Source: Aspergillus flavus
Lineage: Eukaryota; Ascomycota; Eurotiomycetes; Eurotiales; Aspergillaceae
Length of the DNA: 64,000 nt
Direction of reading: 5' to 3'
Assembly (NCBI RefSeq): GCF_009017415.1
Contig: NC_092406.1
Location: 744,001-808,000, forward strand
Made by a program: the position numbers and the translations under genes. A model generated the notes under the pieces. The model was not told where the DNA came from. It searched no databases and saw nothing but the letters and a program-made list of their open reading frames with translations. The first letter of the stretch is position 1, and every line of letters begins with the position of its first letter. This document shows, in pieces, positions 33,301 through 44,165 of this stretch.

Positions 33301-33939
33301 ATGAGCTCGGATAAGTTCAGCTAATGGGTCTTTGTCATTGCTGAGATTGAGGCCATTCGGAGAGAGGATATGGGCCACATGCGCAGATGGAGCTGGCTTG
33401 TCCACTTCCTCCGCAGGGAAGACGACAAACTTCGTTTCAATATCCAGGTCAGGGTGAAACTCTTCCCACCCTCGCTCTTCCCGTGGCTTATACCCATCCC
33501 CCTGTTGTAAAGCGAGAGCAGCCGCGGTCGAGGAGCCGAAGCGGCCGCCCCGATTTTGGCTTTTGTCTCTTGTGAGACGCGCAGATGGTGGTGTCGTTGG
33601 GACGGGAGGTGGGGGTGGAGGGAGCTGCATGGGTTGGGCTTCAGCTTCTCGTGCATGGCGGGTTCGGGGGGTAGAGTTGCGTGCAACTGGCGACGGTTTG
33701 GCTGGTTTGGGGGGTCTGGCAGGTTTCGCCGGTTTAGGTGGTTTCGTCTCTCGCACATCAAGCTCGATGTATCTGCCTCCACCGCCCGGTCCACCAGGGA
33801 CGTATTTCCGCTTTTTGAGGGGTGGTCCGTCGCCGGGAGTAGCGTTTGAGTTCTGGGTGCCTTTCAGCACCGCTTTGGATTGGGTCTTAGGCGGCCTTCC
33901 GGGGGATGACCGATACTTATTCGAAGTTAATGGCGCCAT
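30333..33939 (-). CDS. nto1: Nto1/BRPF-like PHD-finger scaffold of NuA3, 1184 aa
   Basis: Scaffold of the NuA3 histone H3 acetyltransferase. Two exons split by intron 31420-31471, 3555 nt in frame. The N-terminal 250 residues are Pro/Lys-rich with AT-hook-like cores (SPGRPPK, RRPGRPPRR). An Epl1-like region follows, then a PHD finger (CAICDDGDCENS, CDGCDLAVHQECYG), a Zn knuckle and an extended PHD2 (LLCAIWIPEV, CYICRQRMGASIQC, AFHVTCARRAQ). A bromodomain-like segment spans the splice (YFPIFPLLWPIFEKAQG...SVSAFSADLARVF). The C-terminal 300 residues are acidic and low complexity. Without removing the intron the gene would look like two separate frames. Confidence 0.88.
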
Positions 33940-34589
33940 TACTGTGGTCGGAAAACAGCGCTCAGCCAGTTGTGGATGAAATGGTGTACAAAAAGAATGG
34001 ATGTTGATTAATGTCGTTGAGCTTGTCGCTCAGCCTCACGTTGCAATCAAACAGAGTCTCGCGGCGCCGCGTAGCATAAGGAAACCGGGTCAAGTAAAGG
34101 AGAAATGCCAATCATGACTCAATAGCAACCGGAAAATGCATAAAATCGCAAAGAAATGAAGGGCAGCGGTGTCACAGCCATCGGCGGCGAAGGGAAGACG
34201 CGAAAGCGAGGAGTGTCCGTTATCTCACTTGCCCGGCGGCACTAAACCATCTTGAGCCAAGGCGGAGAGACTCCACCTGACATTCATGGTCCGATTTAAC
34301 CAACGCGGAGCTTCTTTGAAAGCCCACAGCTTAAATAATTCAATTCAATCTGATTTGATTGAGCTTCTCCCTCCTCAATATGAGTGGTCCTGGCGATGAT
34401 CGGTAATCGTCTTCCCCTCGATTTTCCCCGGCCCTAACATTCATATATATATAAATATATTTTCCCCATTCGCTATTTACCTCCAGCCGCCCTTGATGCT
34501 AACTTCGGAGATCTCCTGCTAGATGGCGCGGGGGCCGCACATACGACCAGAACCGTCAATCGGGGCAAAGACACTCCTTGCACAGAACA
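33940..34589. promoter_or_regulatory. divergent promoter region, nto1 (-) and 105-aa gene (+)
   Basis: 650 bases. Near the plus-strand gene are an AT run (about 34441-34462) and a short upstream ORF: ATG at 34380, MSGPGDDR, followed by GTAATC (donor-like) and a possible acceptor CTCCAG at about 34481-34486. A stop codon in one reading overlaps the main ATG at 34590 (ATGA). Confidence 0.5.
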
Positions 34590-35080
34590 ATGAGCGCACA
34601 CAGTGGCTCTCGTAGCGGACAGAACCAGAATAACTGGGGAGAGTCGCGTGATCAACTTTCCACTGGACCAGCTCAGGAACAACATGTCCCCGTGCGAGGC
34701 TTCAATGCCGCCGAGGCGAAGGCGGCTCTCAAGAGAAGTAGGCTCTTTCCGTGATATCTCTGCGATGTACTACTTGCTAACGTAACATGTGCAATTAGAT
34801 TCAAGAGGTACTTTATTCTGCGACGTGCAAACACCCATCGGATCGCTAACCGTTCTCATAGAGCCGAAACCCTTTTTCTATAAACCTGGTGGAAAGGATA
34901 CAAATCGCTCTGGACCTTGGGGCTCAAAACGTACGTCGCCTGACTGATTGATACCCTCCATTTCGTCATGTTGACGTTCATGCAACAGCAAACACCATGG
35001 CCAACGGCAAGGACTTCTTCCTCGAGCTTCGCAAACAAATCACCAATCTGCGGCAAGGTGACAATGTCGCGGGTGGCTGA
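34590..35080 (+). CDS. conserved small protein with 9-nt microexon, 105 aa
   Basis: Four exons: 34590-34737, 34799-34807 (9 nt), 34862-34930 and 34989-35080, total 318 nt in frame. The introns have standard donors and acceptors, and the first has a GCTAAC branch site. The protein is polar: a Ser/Gln-rich start, VPVRGFNAAEAKAAL, then KPFFYKPGG, SGPWGSKP, NTMANGKDFFLELRKQI and an end in NVAGG. The motif order looks like a conserved ascomycete protein, but I know no function or domain name. There is no signal peptide or TM segment. It is divergent from nto1 and convergent with qri7. Confidence 0.75.
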
Positions 35081-35530
35081 CTTGGAGCCTTATCCCTGAT
35101 CAATAGATAGTCGATGCGAGGAACCACCGGCGTCACGACTATCAAGCCAACATTCAGCGGCAGCTGGGTCCCCGAAGGGGCCATGGAAAACAGGAGCTCT
35201 CTGGTCGCTGGCCGATTGGATGACAGTATCCTCGAAATCACTAGATGGGCAGCATGAATCAATGCAGCTTTTTGACAAATGGTCGTTGGCACTATATTTT
35301 GGTGTGGGATAAGACTACCGGGGTAGCGCCTTCTGTACGATTGTCAGATAGATCTGGTAGAAAACAAAATTCTAATCCAAAAATATTACTATCATATCCT
35401 GTCTATCTGTAACTGTAAATTGAGAGTATATATACATCTGTTAAAAGTAAAAAGGCTGAGTAGTGTACATGGGGTATTACTAGTGTACAGTGAAGGCAAT
35501 GCGTGACCCTGTCATCGATCAAGGATAAAC
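35081..35530. other. convergent 3' region
   Basis: 450 bases between the 105-aa gene and qri7, whose 3' ends face each other. It is AT-rich around 35360-35460. No gene is seen. Confidence 0.5.
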
Positions 35531-37070
35531 CTAGGCTTTCTGCCACCCACTGGGGCCCAGAACGCCGCCATCGTCGGCTTGCGGATCAAGACTCCACTTC
35601 CTGAGAGCGCGGGCACTGAGATCTGTGCGCCAGCCCGCCTCAAACATCTCAAGGCCAGCCCATCCGATCATCGCAGCATTGTCGGTGCACAGGTACGGAG
35701 GGGGCGCAACGATGTCGACATGGCCGAAACCGCGGACATCGAGGAATGAGCGCAAAACCGTCATGAGAAAACGATTAGCCGCGACACCACCGCTGACCAC
35801 GACGGTCTTCACCTCATCTTCAGGCTTCTGCTGACGAAGTGTCTCAAGAGCGATGATCGTCCGAGAGGCGAGATGCTCGAAACAAACCCGCATGGATTCG
35901 CGCGCCATATCAACTCGTTCTTCGTGGGAAAATTTCTGTCCGGAATTCTCTTTCTGTGTGATGATTCTCTTGACCGCACTGGCAATAGATGAAAAGCTGA
36001 ATTGCAGATTGCGGGTATTAGCAAACGGCGTCGTCAGGGACCAGCCCCATGGGGTCTCCCGCTTGATGAGTTCCTCGCCACGATTCATTGGTGGACGGTA
36101 ATCAGCATAATCAGCGCTACCATTTGGGAAAGCAAATTCCTCTAGCATCTTGCCGTACATGGTGTTCTTCGCACTCTGCAGTAAGGAACTAGGAAGGATT
36201 TCCCTGGCTGATTTGTCAAGCGACTCGCCAATTGCTATGTCCGCGGTAGACGCCATGATCTTGTGGTCCGTAAGAGTTGAGGATTTCACAAGATTCGAAT
36301 GGCCGCCCGAGACAAGGATAGATAGGAAGGGAAATTCTGGTGTAACTGGCGGTGACGGCGAGGTGTGATTACTGGTCTCTTGATCCTGACGTAGAGACGA
36401 CACAAGCCGGGGTGTCAACAAATGAGCTTGCATATGATGAACACCCATGAAAGGGACCTGCCACGCAACTGACAGCGCTTTCCCTGTATCTAAGCCGACG
36501 AAGAGATTCGCTCGCATCCCTGGCCCTCGAGTAGCGGACACAAAGTCTGGTTTGTAGCGCGGCTGGGAGCCATCCGCGAGCGTTATCGATCGGTGTCCTT
36601 CAGCATTTCCCAAAGCGACGGGCAGATGTCTTAGCGCCTTATCAACCAGCTTCGCGAGGTTCTCTTGATGCGACTCGAGGGATGCAATGGGGTGGACACC
36701 TCGGTATTCGTTGGAGTCGGCCGTTACGTTCTCAAGGAAATGTATCTTAGCGGCATTGGTGGCTTCATTCTTCTCAACGATTGCGACTGAAGTGTCATCG
36801 CTAGTGCAGATAGACAAGTTAGCAGTCAGGCTTGGTTCAGTTCCGGAATCGTTCTCACCAAGAAGTTTCAATAGCGAAAGTGAGCAGGCCTCGATTTTGA
36901 GGAAGCAAGCTACGTCTGGCTGTGCTGCATATAGCCTTGCGAAAACTCGCGACCGGGGTTCTCAAGTTCAACATTGGGGTTAGTTGTAGAGATGGTAATC
37001 GGCTGGACACGGCGATAAGTATTGCGGAAAAGACCTGACGTTCGGTCGCACGGGCCACAGAAGCCCTCAA
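35531..37070 (-). CDS. qri7: mitochondrial tRNA t6A threonylcarbamoyltransferase Qri7, up to 493 aa
   Basis: Transfers threonylcarbamoyl to A37 of ANN-decoding tRNAs in mitochondria (Kae1/TsaD/Qri7 family). Two exons; intron 36801-36858 falls inside the conserved IETSCDDT motif and its removal restores it. Metal-binding HMQAH, SGGHSNLV, GESLDKSAREIL, VVSGGVAANRFL and CTDNAAMIGWAG are present. The N-terminus is basic, Ser/Arg-rich and without acidic residues near the start, fitting a mitochondrial presequence, which separates Qri7 from cytosolic Kae1. The start could be 37070 (493 aa) or the Met at 36974 (461 aa). A loop of about 20 residues (SSLRQDQETSNHTSPSPP) is an insertion. Confidence 0.93.
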
Positions 37071-37604
37071 AGGGTGCCCTAAGCCATGACCAAAATGGTA
37101 CTGATGCAGAGCAGGAGCATCATAAGTTCTAAGTGTGTTTAATTTTTTTTTTTTCTTGGCTAATACGATTATTCATGGATGTAAGACAAGTAGAAACATA
37201 TGCTAGAGCTGTACATGGAAGACCACGGAATATGGACGCAACTGATAGAGCGTAACGACTGTAATTGGATTTCTCCAGGCTAATGCTCACTCATGCTATA
37301 CTTGGTATGGATCTCATCGTCACATCATAAACATAATAGGATCATATATACATTGACACACTGCCCTCCTTTCCAACAGGGACGTTCCTCTTCTTGACTT
37401 TCGTTCCAGACGTCCGACGCTCTGCGCGGACGGTCCTCCACAGGCTCTTCTGCATCTGTGCTGCAAGTTGCATTGTCGATCCAGGATTAGGGCCGGGCAC
37501 GGTCGCGGGAAATAGGCTCTCAACGGATGACGAGACCCTGAACTCTGAGGAGTTCTCTCGTTCCGTCTGCGTAGGTTTTCTCACCGAGTTTTCTCGGCGA
37601 TCCT
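37071..37604. other. gap between qri7 promoter side and PP1-docking protein 3' end
   Basis: 534 bases. It contains a poly-T tract at about 37142-37156. The overlapping frames at 37320-37684 are not convincing as separate genes. Confidence 0.5.
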
Positions 37605-37988
37605 TCATTCGCGCACCATCCAACGCCGCTCTTCACGCGACATCTTGGTGTGCGTACCGTAGTACTCCTCAGGATTCTCAATAGGCGTCACGCAGTGGAC
37701 GGTCGGTGTGCATTTAAACTGGATTCGTTTGTTAACGGTGCCAGCTGCGACCGCTGTCGATTGTTTCTTGAGAATGCTCTTCGAGGAACATGAGTTGACG
37801 TAGCCATAACTCGGCACTTGAAGAGATGAGAACCGGGCGGAACTGGGACTGGCGGCAGACGGGGAGATTGGAGTCCGGGGAAGAGGACCTGGGGACTTGA
37901 GCGACAATGTAGGCCGTGAGGTATTCTGCGCAGCAGAAATGCTCAGGCTCAACTTGGGTCTTGCGGCAGCACGGGCAGTGGGGATCAT
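37605..37988 (-). CDS. small protein with SILK and RVxF-like PP1-docking motifs, 127 aa
   Basis: Single exon. The first 65 residues are Ser/Pro/Ala-rich and probably disordered. Residues 71-74 read SILK and residues 88-91 RIQF (context NKRIQFK), matching the two short motifs by which regulators bind protein phosphatase 1 ([GS]ILK and [RK]x0-1[VI]xF). They come in the order and near spacing seen in inhibitor-2-like proteins. The tail CVTPIENPEEYYG...MSREERRW is dense and looks conserved. No enzyme domain is visible. I infer a PP1 regulatory or targeting subunit; this is not shown. An alternative frame over 37732-38010 is a shadow. Confidence 0.65.
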   Translation of the reverse strand: MIPTARAAARPKLSLSISAAQNTSRPTLSLKSPGPLPRTPISPSAASPSSARFSSLQVPSYGYVNSCSSKSILKKQSTAVAAGTVNKRIQFKCTPTVHCVTPIENPEEYYGTHTKMSREERRWMVRE

Positions 37989-38935
37989 TGTGGAGGTGGA
38001 GGCTGGACACAGCTTTGGGGGGAGCGAAGGAGATTTAAAGTAATGGGAAAGGATATTAAAGGCGCTAGTGATTCACTTCGGTCAACGAAGGGCTTCTTAG
38101 ACGCAGGGCGTGTAAAATGATACTATTATTTGACGTAATGCAAGATCCAAAAATAGGAAGACTCAAAAAATAGCACTCGTCTGGACCAGCCAAACGAACC
38201 ACTAGAAGACGAAAATAGAACAGAAAGGGAGACTAAAGAAAACCTCAAACAAGCAGTGTACCAAAAAATAGAAAGGGTTCGAAGACCGGGGGCGAGTTGG
38301 GCGGCTATATAGTCTTTGGTTCACTGACTGCTTCAATCGATCGCGAGGAAGGGCGGCAGAGTAGGGTTGGGCTGCTGGCCAATGATCGCCGTCCTCATCC
38401 GTTAAGCGCCAGCGAGATGCAGGCTTAAGCACATACGCACATCTCCGTCACACTTTAGACTGAAAGCCTTTGGAGGGGAATAGGCGAATCGTGAAACCCT
38501 TCCAGGAGCAGGGTATCTGCCGATCATTGGATTTCAAAGTAAACGGGTACCAAAGTCGGGTGAGTTGGTATACCATCACCCAGCCAACATAAAAGGAACC
38601 ACAGGGGCAATCCTGCAGAAGTTTCACCTTATTGTTGGTAAGATATATTTAGATCTCGCCTGTTGGTTCATTAACAACATGAAAGGGACCCCACACCGTT
38701 AGATCCTTGGGTCGTTTGCCCCCGAGTGCTTTATGTTACGCGTTTTTTTTACCTTTCCTTTGCTTTGCCTCTTCTTTTCTCTCTCTTTACCCAGAGACAT
38801 AGACTTTTCAATATCCTTTCTGATAATCATGTAGACGATCCAATAAAATCATCGTATTAAGCTTTATAGTGGAGTTTCTTTGAGCGAAGTGGGACATCAG
38901 ATAGAGTTTCCAATGATCATCGTCGGGTCGCTCAC

Positions 38936-39050
38936 CCTGCGTCACTATCACAAATGCTATGCAGTGACACTTTTAGTGACAAGGATCTGTCACTTATCAC
39001 ATTGGGCGGGGTGAAGTCACAGTGAAATACATGGTCACTATGTCATAGTG
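38936..39050. repeat. GTGAC/GTCAC word cluster with CACTATGTCATAGTG palindrome
   Basis: GTCACTAT, GTGACACTTTTAGTGAC, TGTCACTTATCAC, GTCACAGTG and GGTCACTATGTCATAGTG follow each other within about 115 bases. The last contains a perfect 7-bp inverted repeat around one T at 39036-39050. It may be a foldback (MITE-like) element or an array of regulator sites. Confidence 0.45.
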
Positions 39051-39659
39051 CTACAAGAAATTGATGGTATAGAGTGCCTGATTCTTTAGTTTATCATTCA
39101 GTCGATATTACAACTTGGGATGAAAAATGAAACAGAGATTCTATCCTATACGTAAACAAGATAAGGATATGATATCCCTATCTTAGATGAATATAGGAAA
39201 TCTACGTTCTCTAATTTTTCTTTCCGCACCTTTAAAACAACATTGGGATGTCCGATCCTCTTCCGGTTCTCTTTCATATACTCACCGTCGGCCTACTCTA
39301 AATACCCTCCTCCAGAAAGCAACGCTAATCAGACTTCCCGTACCGGACAGCAAAGCTATTGGAGCATCGGGGTTCTCGTTCATACTGCCAACTTTGGACG
39401 AATATCCCACTGCAGTGGATGAGTATTGAGAACGTGAATGGCCTGCTAGTAGCTTCTTCTTCCGGGACGTATGTCCAAAGGTATCATGCCATACTTGGCG
39501 ACCAAACACCTGAGTCAAGCAGCACCTAGAGTCTCCGGGAGAGCAGTATTCCCATTTGCTTCATATGCGTGTTATGTAATATATGGCTCGGTGGCTGCCA
39601 AGCTCTAGTATATGTACTTGGTCCATGCAAACTGCAGATACTCTTGCTTGAACAGATAG

Positions 39660-39990
39660 CATAGCTATTTGCGCAACTATATACCTTTTTTCATACGTAC
39701 TATGATTATTCACATGACTGTCCGCCATATTAGTTGTTTTAACAGAAAGTAAGGTATTTGAGAACTAAGATGATAAGCATTTATCTCATTTGAAAGGTCT
39801 ACTACACTAGGTTGAATAGTTAATGCCACAATTTTCTATAGCAATGCTCTATAGAGTCTTTCTTTAGATGCTTAATTTAATCTACACCTATCGTCAAGAT
39901 ATACATTCTTTTAATGCAATAATAAAGAATTAGACTAATATTGAAAACTACCTCCGTACGTTAGTAAACAACATCCTCATTAATCATCCA
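39660..39990. repeat. AT-rich island
   Basis: A/T-dominated DNA with many TTAA/ATTAA/TATA steps, ending about 90 bases before the cupin ATG. It is similar in character to the 26.5-kb island. No element ends are seen. Confidence 0.35.
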
Positions 39991-40077
39991 CGCGGAACGG
40001 GGCCGCAATACGCATTCAGCCCCCATGATTACATATAGCAGACAATCTACAACAATCCCCAATTCCAGATCACAAAA

Positions 40078-40698
40078 ATGCCTCGCACAGAAACAAAACA
40101 CACGACCACATTCACCCGACCAGGTGAAGTCACATACATCCTCCCAGAACCCTCCTCTTCAACTGTCACCATTATCCTGCCCCCAAAGAGTGCGTGGACG
40201 TCAGGCTCACACTGGCACGAAAGCCACACCGAATACTTGCGCGTCATCCAAGGAGTAGCCAAAGTCACCATTCAAAACCGTACCTGCACATACCGTCCGT
40301 CCGATGGGATCATTACAATCCCTAAGTTTGCCGTCCACGAGTGGAGTCGTGTTCTTGACCTTGAGGACTCAGATGTCAACAACGAAGAACTGATCGTCCA
40401 GGAGTGGACTGATCCCGCGGATGGATTGAAAGAAGTCTTCTTTCGAAATTTGAATAGCGTTATTTTGGAGCGTTCGGGGAAGGGCTGGTTTGGAAGCGTG
40501 GTGTTTATGCTTCAGTTGTGGACTATTTTCCATAAATTGGATAATTGGCCTGTTATTCTGGATGGGCCGTTTTATGTGCGATGGCTGCTTACGCATGTGG
40601 TTGTAGGGGTTGGGGCGCGGTTGGGGATATTGTGCGGTCTCCGGGCTGTCTATGATGAATATACACCCAGGGAGTTGATTGACAGGAGAAGTAGATGA
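40078..40698 (+). CDS. cupin-domain protein, 206 aa
   Basis: Single exon. The RmlC-like cupin fold is recognised from motif 1 GSHWHESHTEYLRVIQG (HxH...E...G) at about residues 42-59 and motif 2 ITIPKFAVHEW at about residues 79-90. These supply the His/Glu/His metal ligands, so it should bind a metal. The C-terminal 80 residues contain two hydrophobic stretches (GSVVFMLQLWTIF and RWLLTHVVVGVGARLGILCG), suggesting membrane association, which is known in fungal proteins of this type. The substrate is unknown. It is isolated between AT-rich, gene-poor segments, consistent with an accessory gene. Confidence 0.8.
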   Translation: MPRTETKHTTTFTRPGEVTYILPEPSSSTVTIILPPKSAWTSGSHWHESHTEYLRVIQGVAKVTIQNRTCTYRPSDGIITIPKFAVHEWSRVLDLEDSDVNNEELIVQEWTDPADGLKEVFFRNLNSVILERSGKGWFGSVVFMLQLWTIFHKLDNWPVILDGPFYVRWLLTHVVVGVGARLGILCGLRAVYDEYTPRELIDRRSR

Positions 40699-43600
40699 CA
40701 TCTCGTCCGTTAGAACTGCTTGCCCCATTCCATCAAGCATGGTCTTGTTTCATTGTCTGTCGTTCCTTAGGATTCTGGTAAAACCCAACCTTTTGCACAA
40801 GGGCTTCCTTCTCCTATGTGCTATTAGGCAGTCGCACTAGCCATTCATCGAGATAGCGATCTACAATGCATGGCCTTGTAGGTAGGCTGCTTCCAGCCAT
40901 GATAACTGGAGTGCTGGGCAGCTCTGTTAAATGGATGGGTTGGTTTTGCGCTCGTGAGATGGGGTCATGTATAGGATTCTGCACACAACAGTGTTATTTG
41001 CTTAGAAACGATTTTCGTGGGGGGAAAAAAAATAAATAAAAAAAAAATATTCGGTCCTTGGAGCAAAGACCATGGTCGCAAACTTTGAATTGGTGCAATA
41101 AATCGCGAGTTTATAGGACAACTCGCGGTGTGCCGTACTGTGATCAAGTCTTTCGGATCTCGTCGTCCTCAGGCAGAGCTGATTTCGCCATCCATTCGGA
41201 GTCAAGAATCTGCTTAGCAGTAAAACGGCTTGTGAACCTGAATTAAAGCATAAATCACAGCATCGACATAATTTGCATCCCACTCCCCCAATTCAATAGA
41301 TGGCATTCCCTGTTCTTGTCGAGGCTTTGTACGCTGTCGTCGAATCAATCCTCCCCAGGATCTCCTTGTACGACTTTTCCTTAGAGAGTTGATAATAAGT
41401 TGAATGGTAGCTGGATGAGGGTATTCCCATAATAAAGGTCTTCGTGGTCCAATCCTTGGAAATTTATGTATTCGACTGCGTTCACCAGCTGTGTCGACAA
41501 AGCCCGGGCAACCTTCAGCTGAAAAAGACGATTATATGATGCAATTTAATGCAGGTGAAACGGTCTAGAGAGTATTAAAATTGGAGCTCCCGTGATTCAA
41601 TCAGCCCGAAAGCAACATGTCATTCAAGTTGAAGTCATTATTGGAAGACGTGCCTGTCTCAGTTGCTCCTTGGCGCGTACGTCACAGGCCCTTGTTGGGT
41701 AGGCGCGCCAAGTGAGGCTGCTCGGTCTATCCAGGTTGGTACAGTAACGCGAATATATAATGACTTGAACGCAAGATTTCTATTTGCAGATGATGTCGCA
41801 TTCTCTATGTAATTTGACCTTCGGAGTACTTGGTTGTCTGGGGCGAAATACACTCGTCCTAGGTAACGTGGATGGTGATCACGTGGGGGCATAAGTAAGA
41901 TATATATTTGTTCAAGCTATAGCTACGCTACAGGAATACCACCCGTCTACAGGATACTATCGTTGCCCACCTTGCACACCTCGTCTTGTGAATTCTACTA
42001 CTTATTATACGTTCCTCCATAGTGACATTTTATAGAATTGATCCAATTGTCCATGAAATACCCTCCACTACCCCAGTCCGATCTGAGTACCTCCGCAAAA
42101 CATTAGTAACGTCAAGTCAGCAATATGCACATAAAACGCCAACATAACCTTAGCTCCAAACCAAGCCAGCCACAGATCACATCACCCTAGTTTCGCTTGA
42201 CGTGGTAACTATTTCCCTCAATTACCCGAGTGACGCGAATCGGGACCCGGATAGACATACTCGACTCGGCAGAAAAGATGGAGTCTTAGCAGTACTTTTT
42301 ACTAAATAATTTAATAAACCTACGGAGATGCACTTTATCTGCGAAGTGATGTAGATCCACTACCTTCCCGGGCAAGGTTAGACACCTTTCCCCGCATGAG
42401 ATTTGCCAATTCCGTAGCTTGAATCACGATGGTCAGTTGGAGGATTTTGTCATTCCGTAAGATGCCGAGAGGAGGTACTAACTAGACCGGTTTGTTGTTT
42501 TCGGTGAGATTTAAGTTAAGTTGGCATCTTCTTCGAGGTCTGGCGATGTGATCATACGGTTTTTGTTGCTAAGCGAGGAGGAATGGGTTAGTTGATTGGG
42601 AAAGCGGTGAAAATTTTTGGATTTGTCTTTCCCCAGTGATTTTCCAGTTGCTGGGAACATGGAAAAGGGATCTACCGCGATGAGGTTCTGTTTATCCATG
42701 ATAAACATCGGACGAGAACCGAGTCGAACCCTTGGACGTGCAGGTCACAGGACCAGGACACGGAGAACAGCCGCGGCCAAGGCTCTAAAATTTTTAATAG
42801 GCCTCAGGCATTGATCTCCCAGCCTTACTGTACCTTAGCGTGATTTCTTGGTTCTCCAAATCTGGACCCGCCGGCTTCTCTTTCCCCCCACCGAGAACGG
42901 AGGCATCTGTCGACCATTTGTGGGCTTCCACCCGCTCACATCGGCCCGAGATGGGGGGTCTTGCGAGGACCAAGACGTGTCATGTGAAGAAGTCCATTAC
43001 TCAGGTTAGTCAATCCTAAGTAACTCACAGTTCATCGGGTTCCGACCTTGATGCCAACAATGATATGGTCGGTGTATACATAAAATGGAGAGGGAACTCT
43101 GAGGGAGATCTCGACTGCGCCTTCGGAGCCCATTGGAGTTCATGTCTTGTCTGCATGACCCCTGTTCACAGAATTTTCTTGAACGCCTTCTGGAAGTCTC
43201 GGTGATGCTCCAGGGGTCAGCCGGTGCGGGCGTCGAATCATGGCTGGGCAGACGTTCCGGACTTTACCGTGTGTGTGTGGCTCAGAATCTCGTCCCTTCC
43301 ATATGCTGCCTCGGAACCACCAATCAAGCTCACGTTACTGGAACCAAATTTTTCTTTGGGTTGGAAATGGGACAGTTCCACGTATGGACGGACCTGGGGA
43401 GGAATTGGAATATTGGATGTTGTGTATATAACCAATGTTCAAGGCCGGTATACTAAGTCGACAAACGAAGCGGCGATGCATTCAACGAGTAGTCAAAACA
43501 GACAATATGAGGAGAGATGCGGAGTCAAATCAGAAACCGTCGGCTTCCAGTCCCGAGTCGCGAATCAATCACCGTTCCGGGTAATTTAACGCATTCCAGG

Positions 43601-44165
43601 GGCGGTGTGTCTGGTTTCCAGTGGCCAGCGTGACTTGTTGAAAATTTTATTCATGTTTATTATTATTAGTGTTATTATGGCTGTCTGTCTCGCAGGGTGG
43701 CCTGTCAGCTGGGAACTATGCAGTGATTGGCAGCCTGAGGTTATTACCCGGCGTATCTGATCTTCAAGAGGCAAAAAAAGAAAAAAAATAAAAGTAGAAG
43801 ATAAAAAAAGAATAAGATAATCATAAAGACAAACTTTTTTCATTTTTTTTTTCCCTCATAGAAAAGCTGAAAAAAAAACTAAGAAACAAAGCCAACACAG
43901 TCATTGTTCATCCCCAGAACTAACTGATCTTCTTTTGGCACTATCACTTACGCTTCCCCCATTTTTTCTTCCTTAACTAATTTCCGTTCTCCACACACTT
44001 TCCCTTAACCCAACCCCTTCATAATCCCATTCTTTTCCTGTTTGGATCCCTTGGGTTGACCTTCCTAGTTAGTCTTCATCTGTCCTGAAGCTTGGTTCCT
44101 TCAGTGACTTGCATCAATTGCTTGCTTTCTTTCGTTTTTTTTTGCGTTCCTATATATATATCACA
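40699..44165. other. 3.5-kb gap between cupin gene and agc1
   Basis: No gene is recognised. There is an A-run at about 41027-41047 and a purine run at 43772-43817 followed by T-runs near 43842-43852. A pyrimidine-rich leader (43930-44160) with ATATATATATCACAATG directly precedes agc1. A tRNA-like B-box word near 42722 does not fold into a tRNA. Frames over 42511-42814 and 43133-43589 lack domain features. Confidence 0.5.

Larger units (their letters stand above)
37989..40077. other. 2.1-kb gap before the cupin gene
   Basis: Contains the promoter of the PP1-docking protein, a cluster of GTGAC/TGTCAC words with a palindrome at 39036-39050, and an AT-rich stretch at about 39660-39990. Frames at 38202-38432(-), 39187-39429(+) and 39282-39518(-) have no recognisable domain. 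Confidence 0.5.

Noticed and set aside
42715..42750. tRNA-like B-box word (GGTTCGACTC on the minus strand)
   Set aside because: The putative T-stem does not pair and no matching acceptor stem, anticodon arm or A box is found at the right distance.
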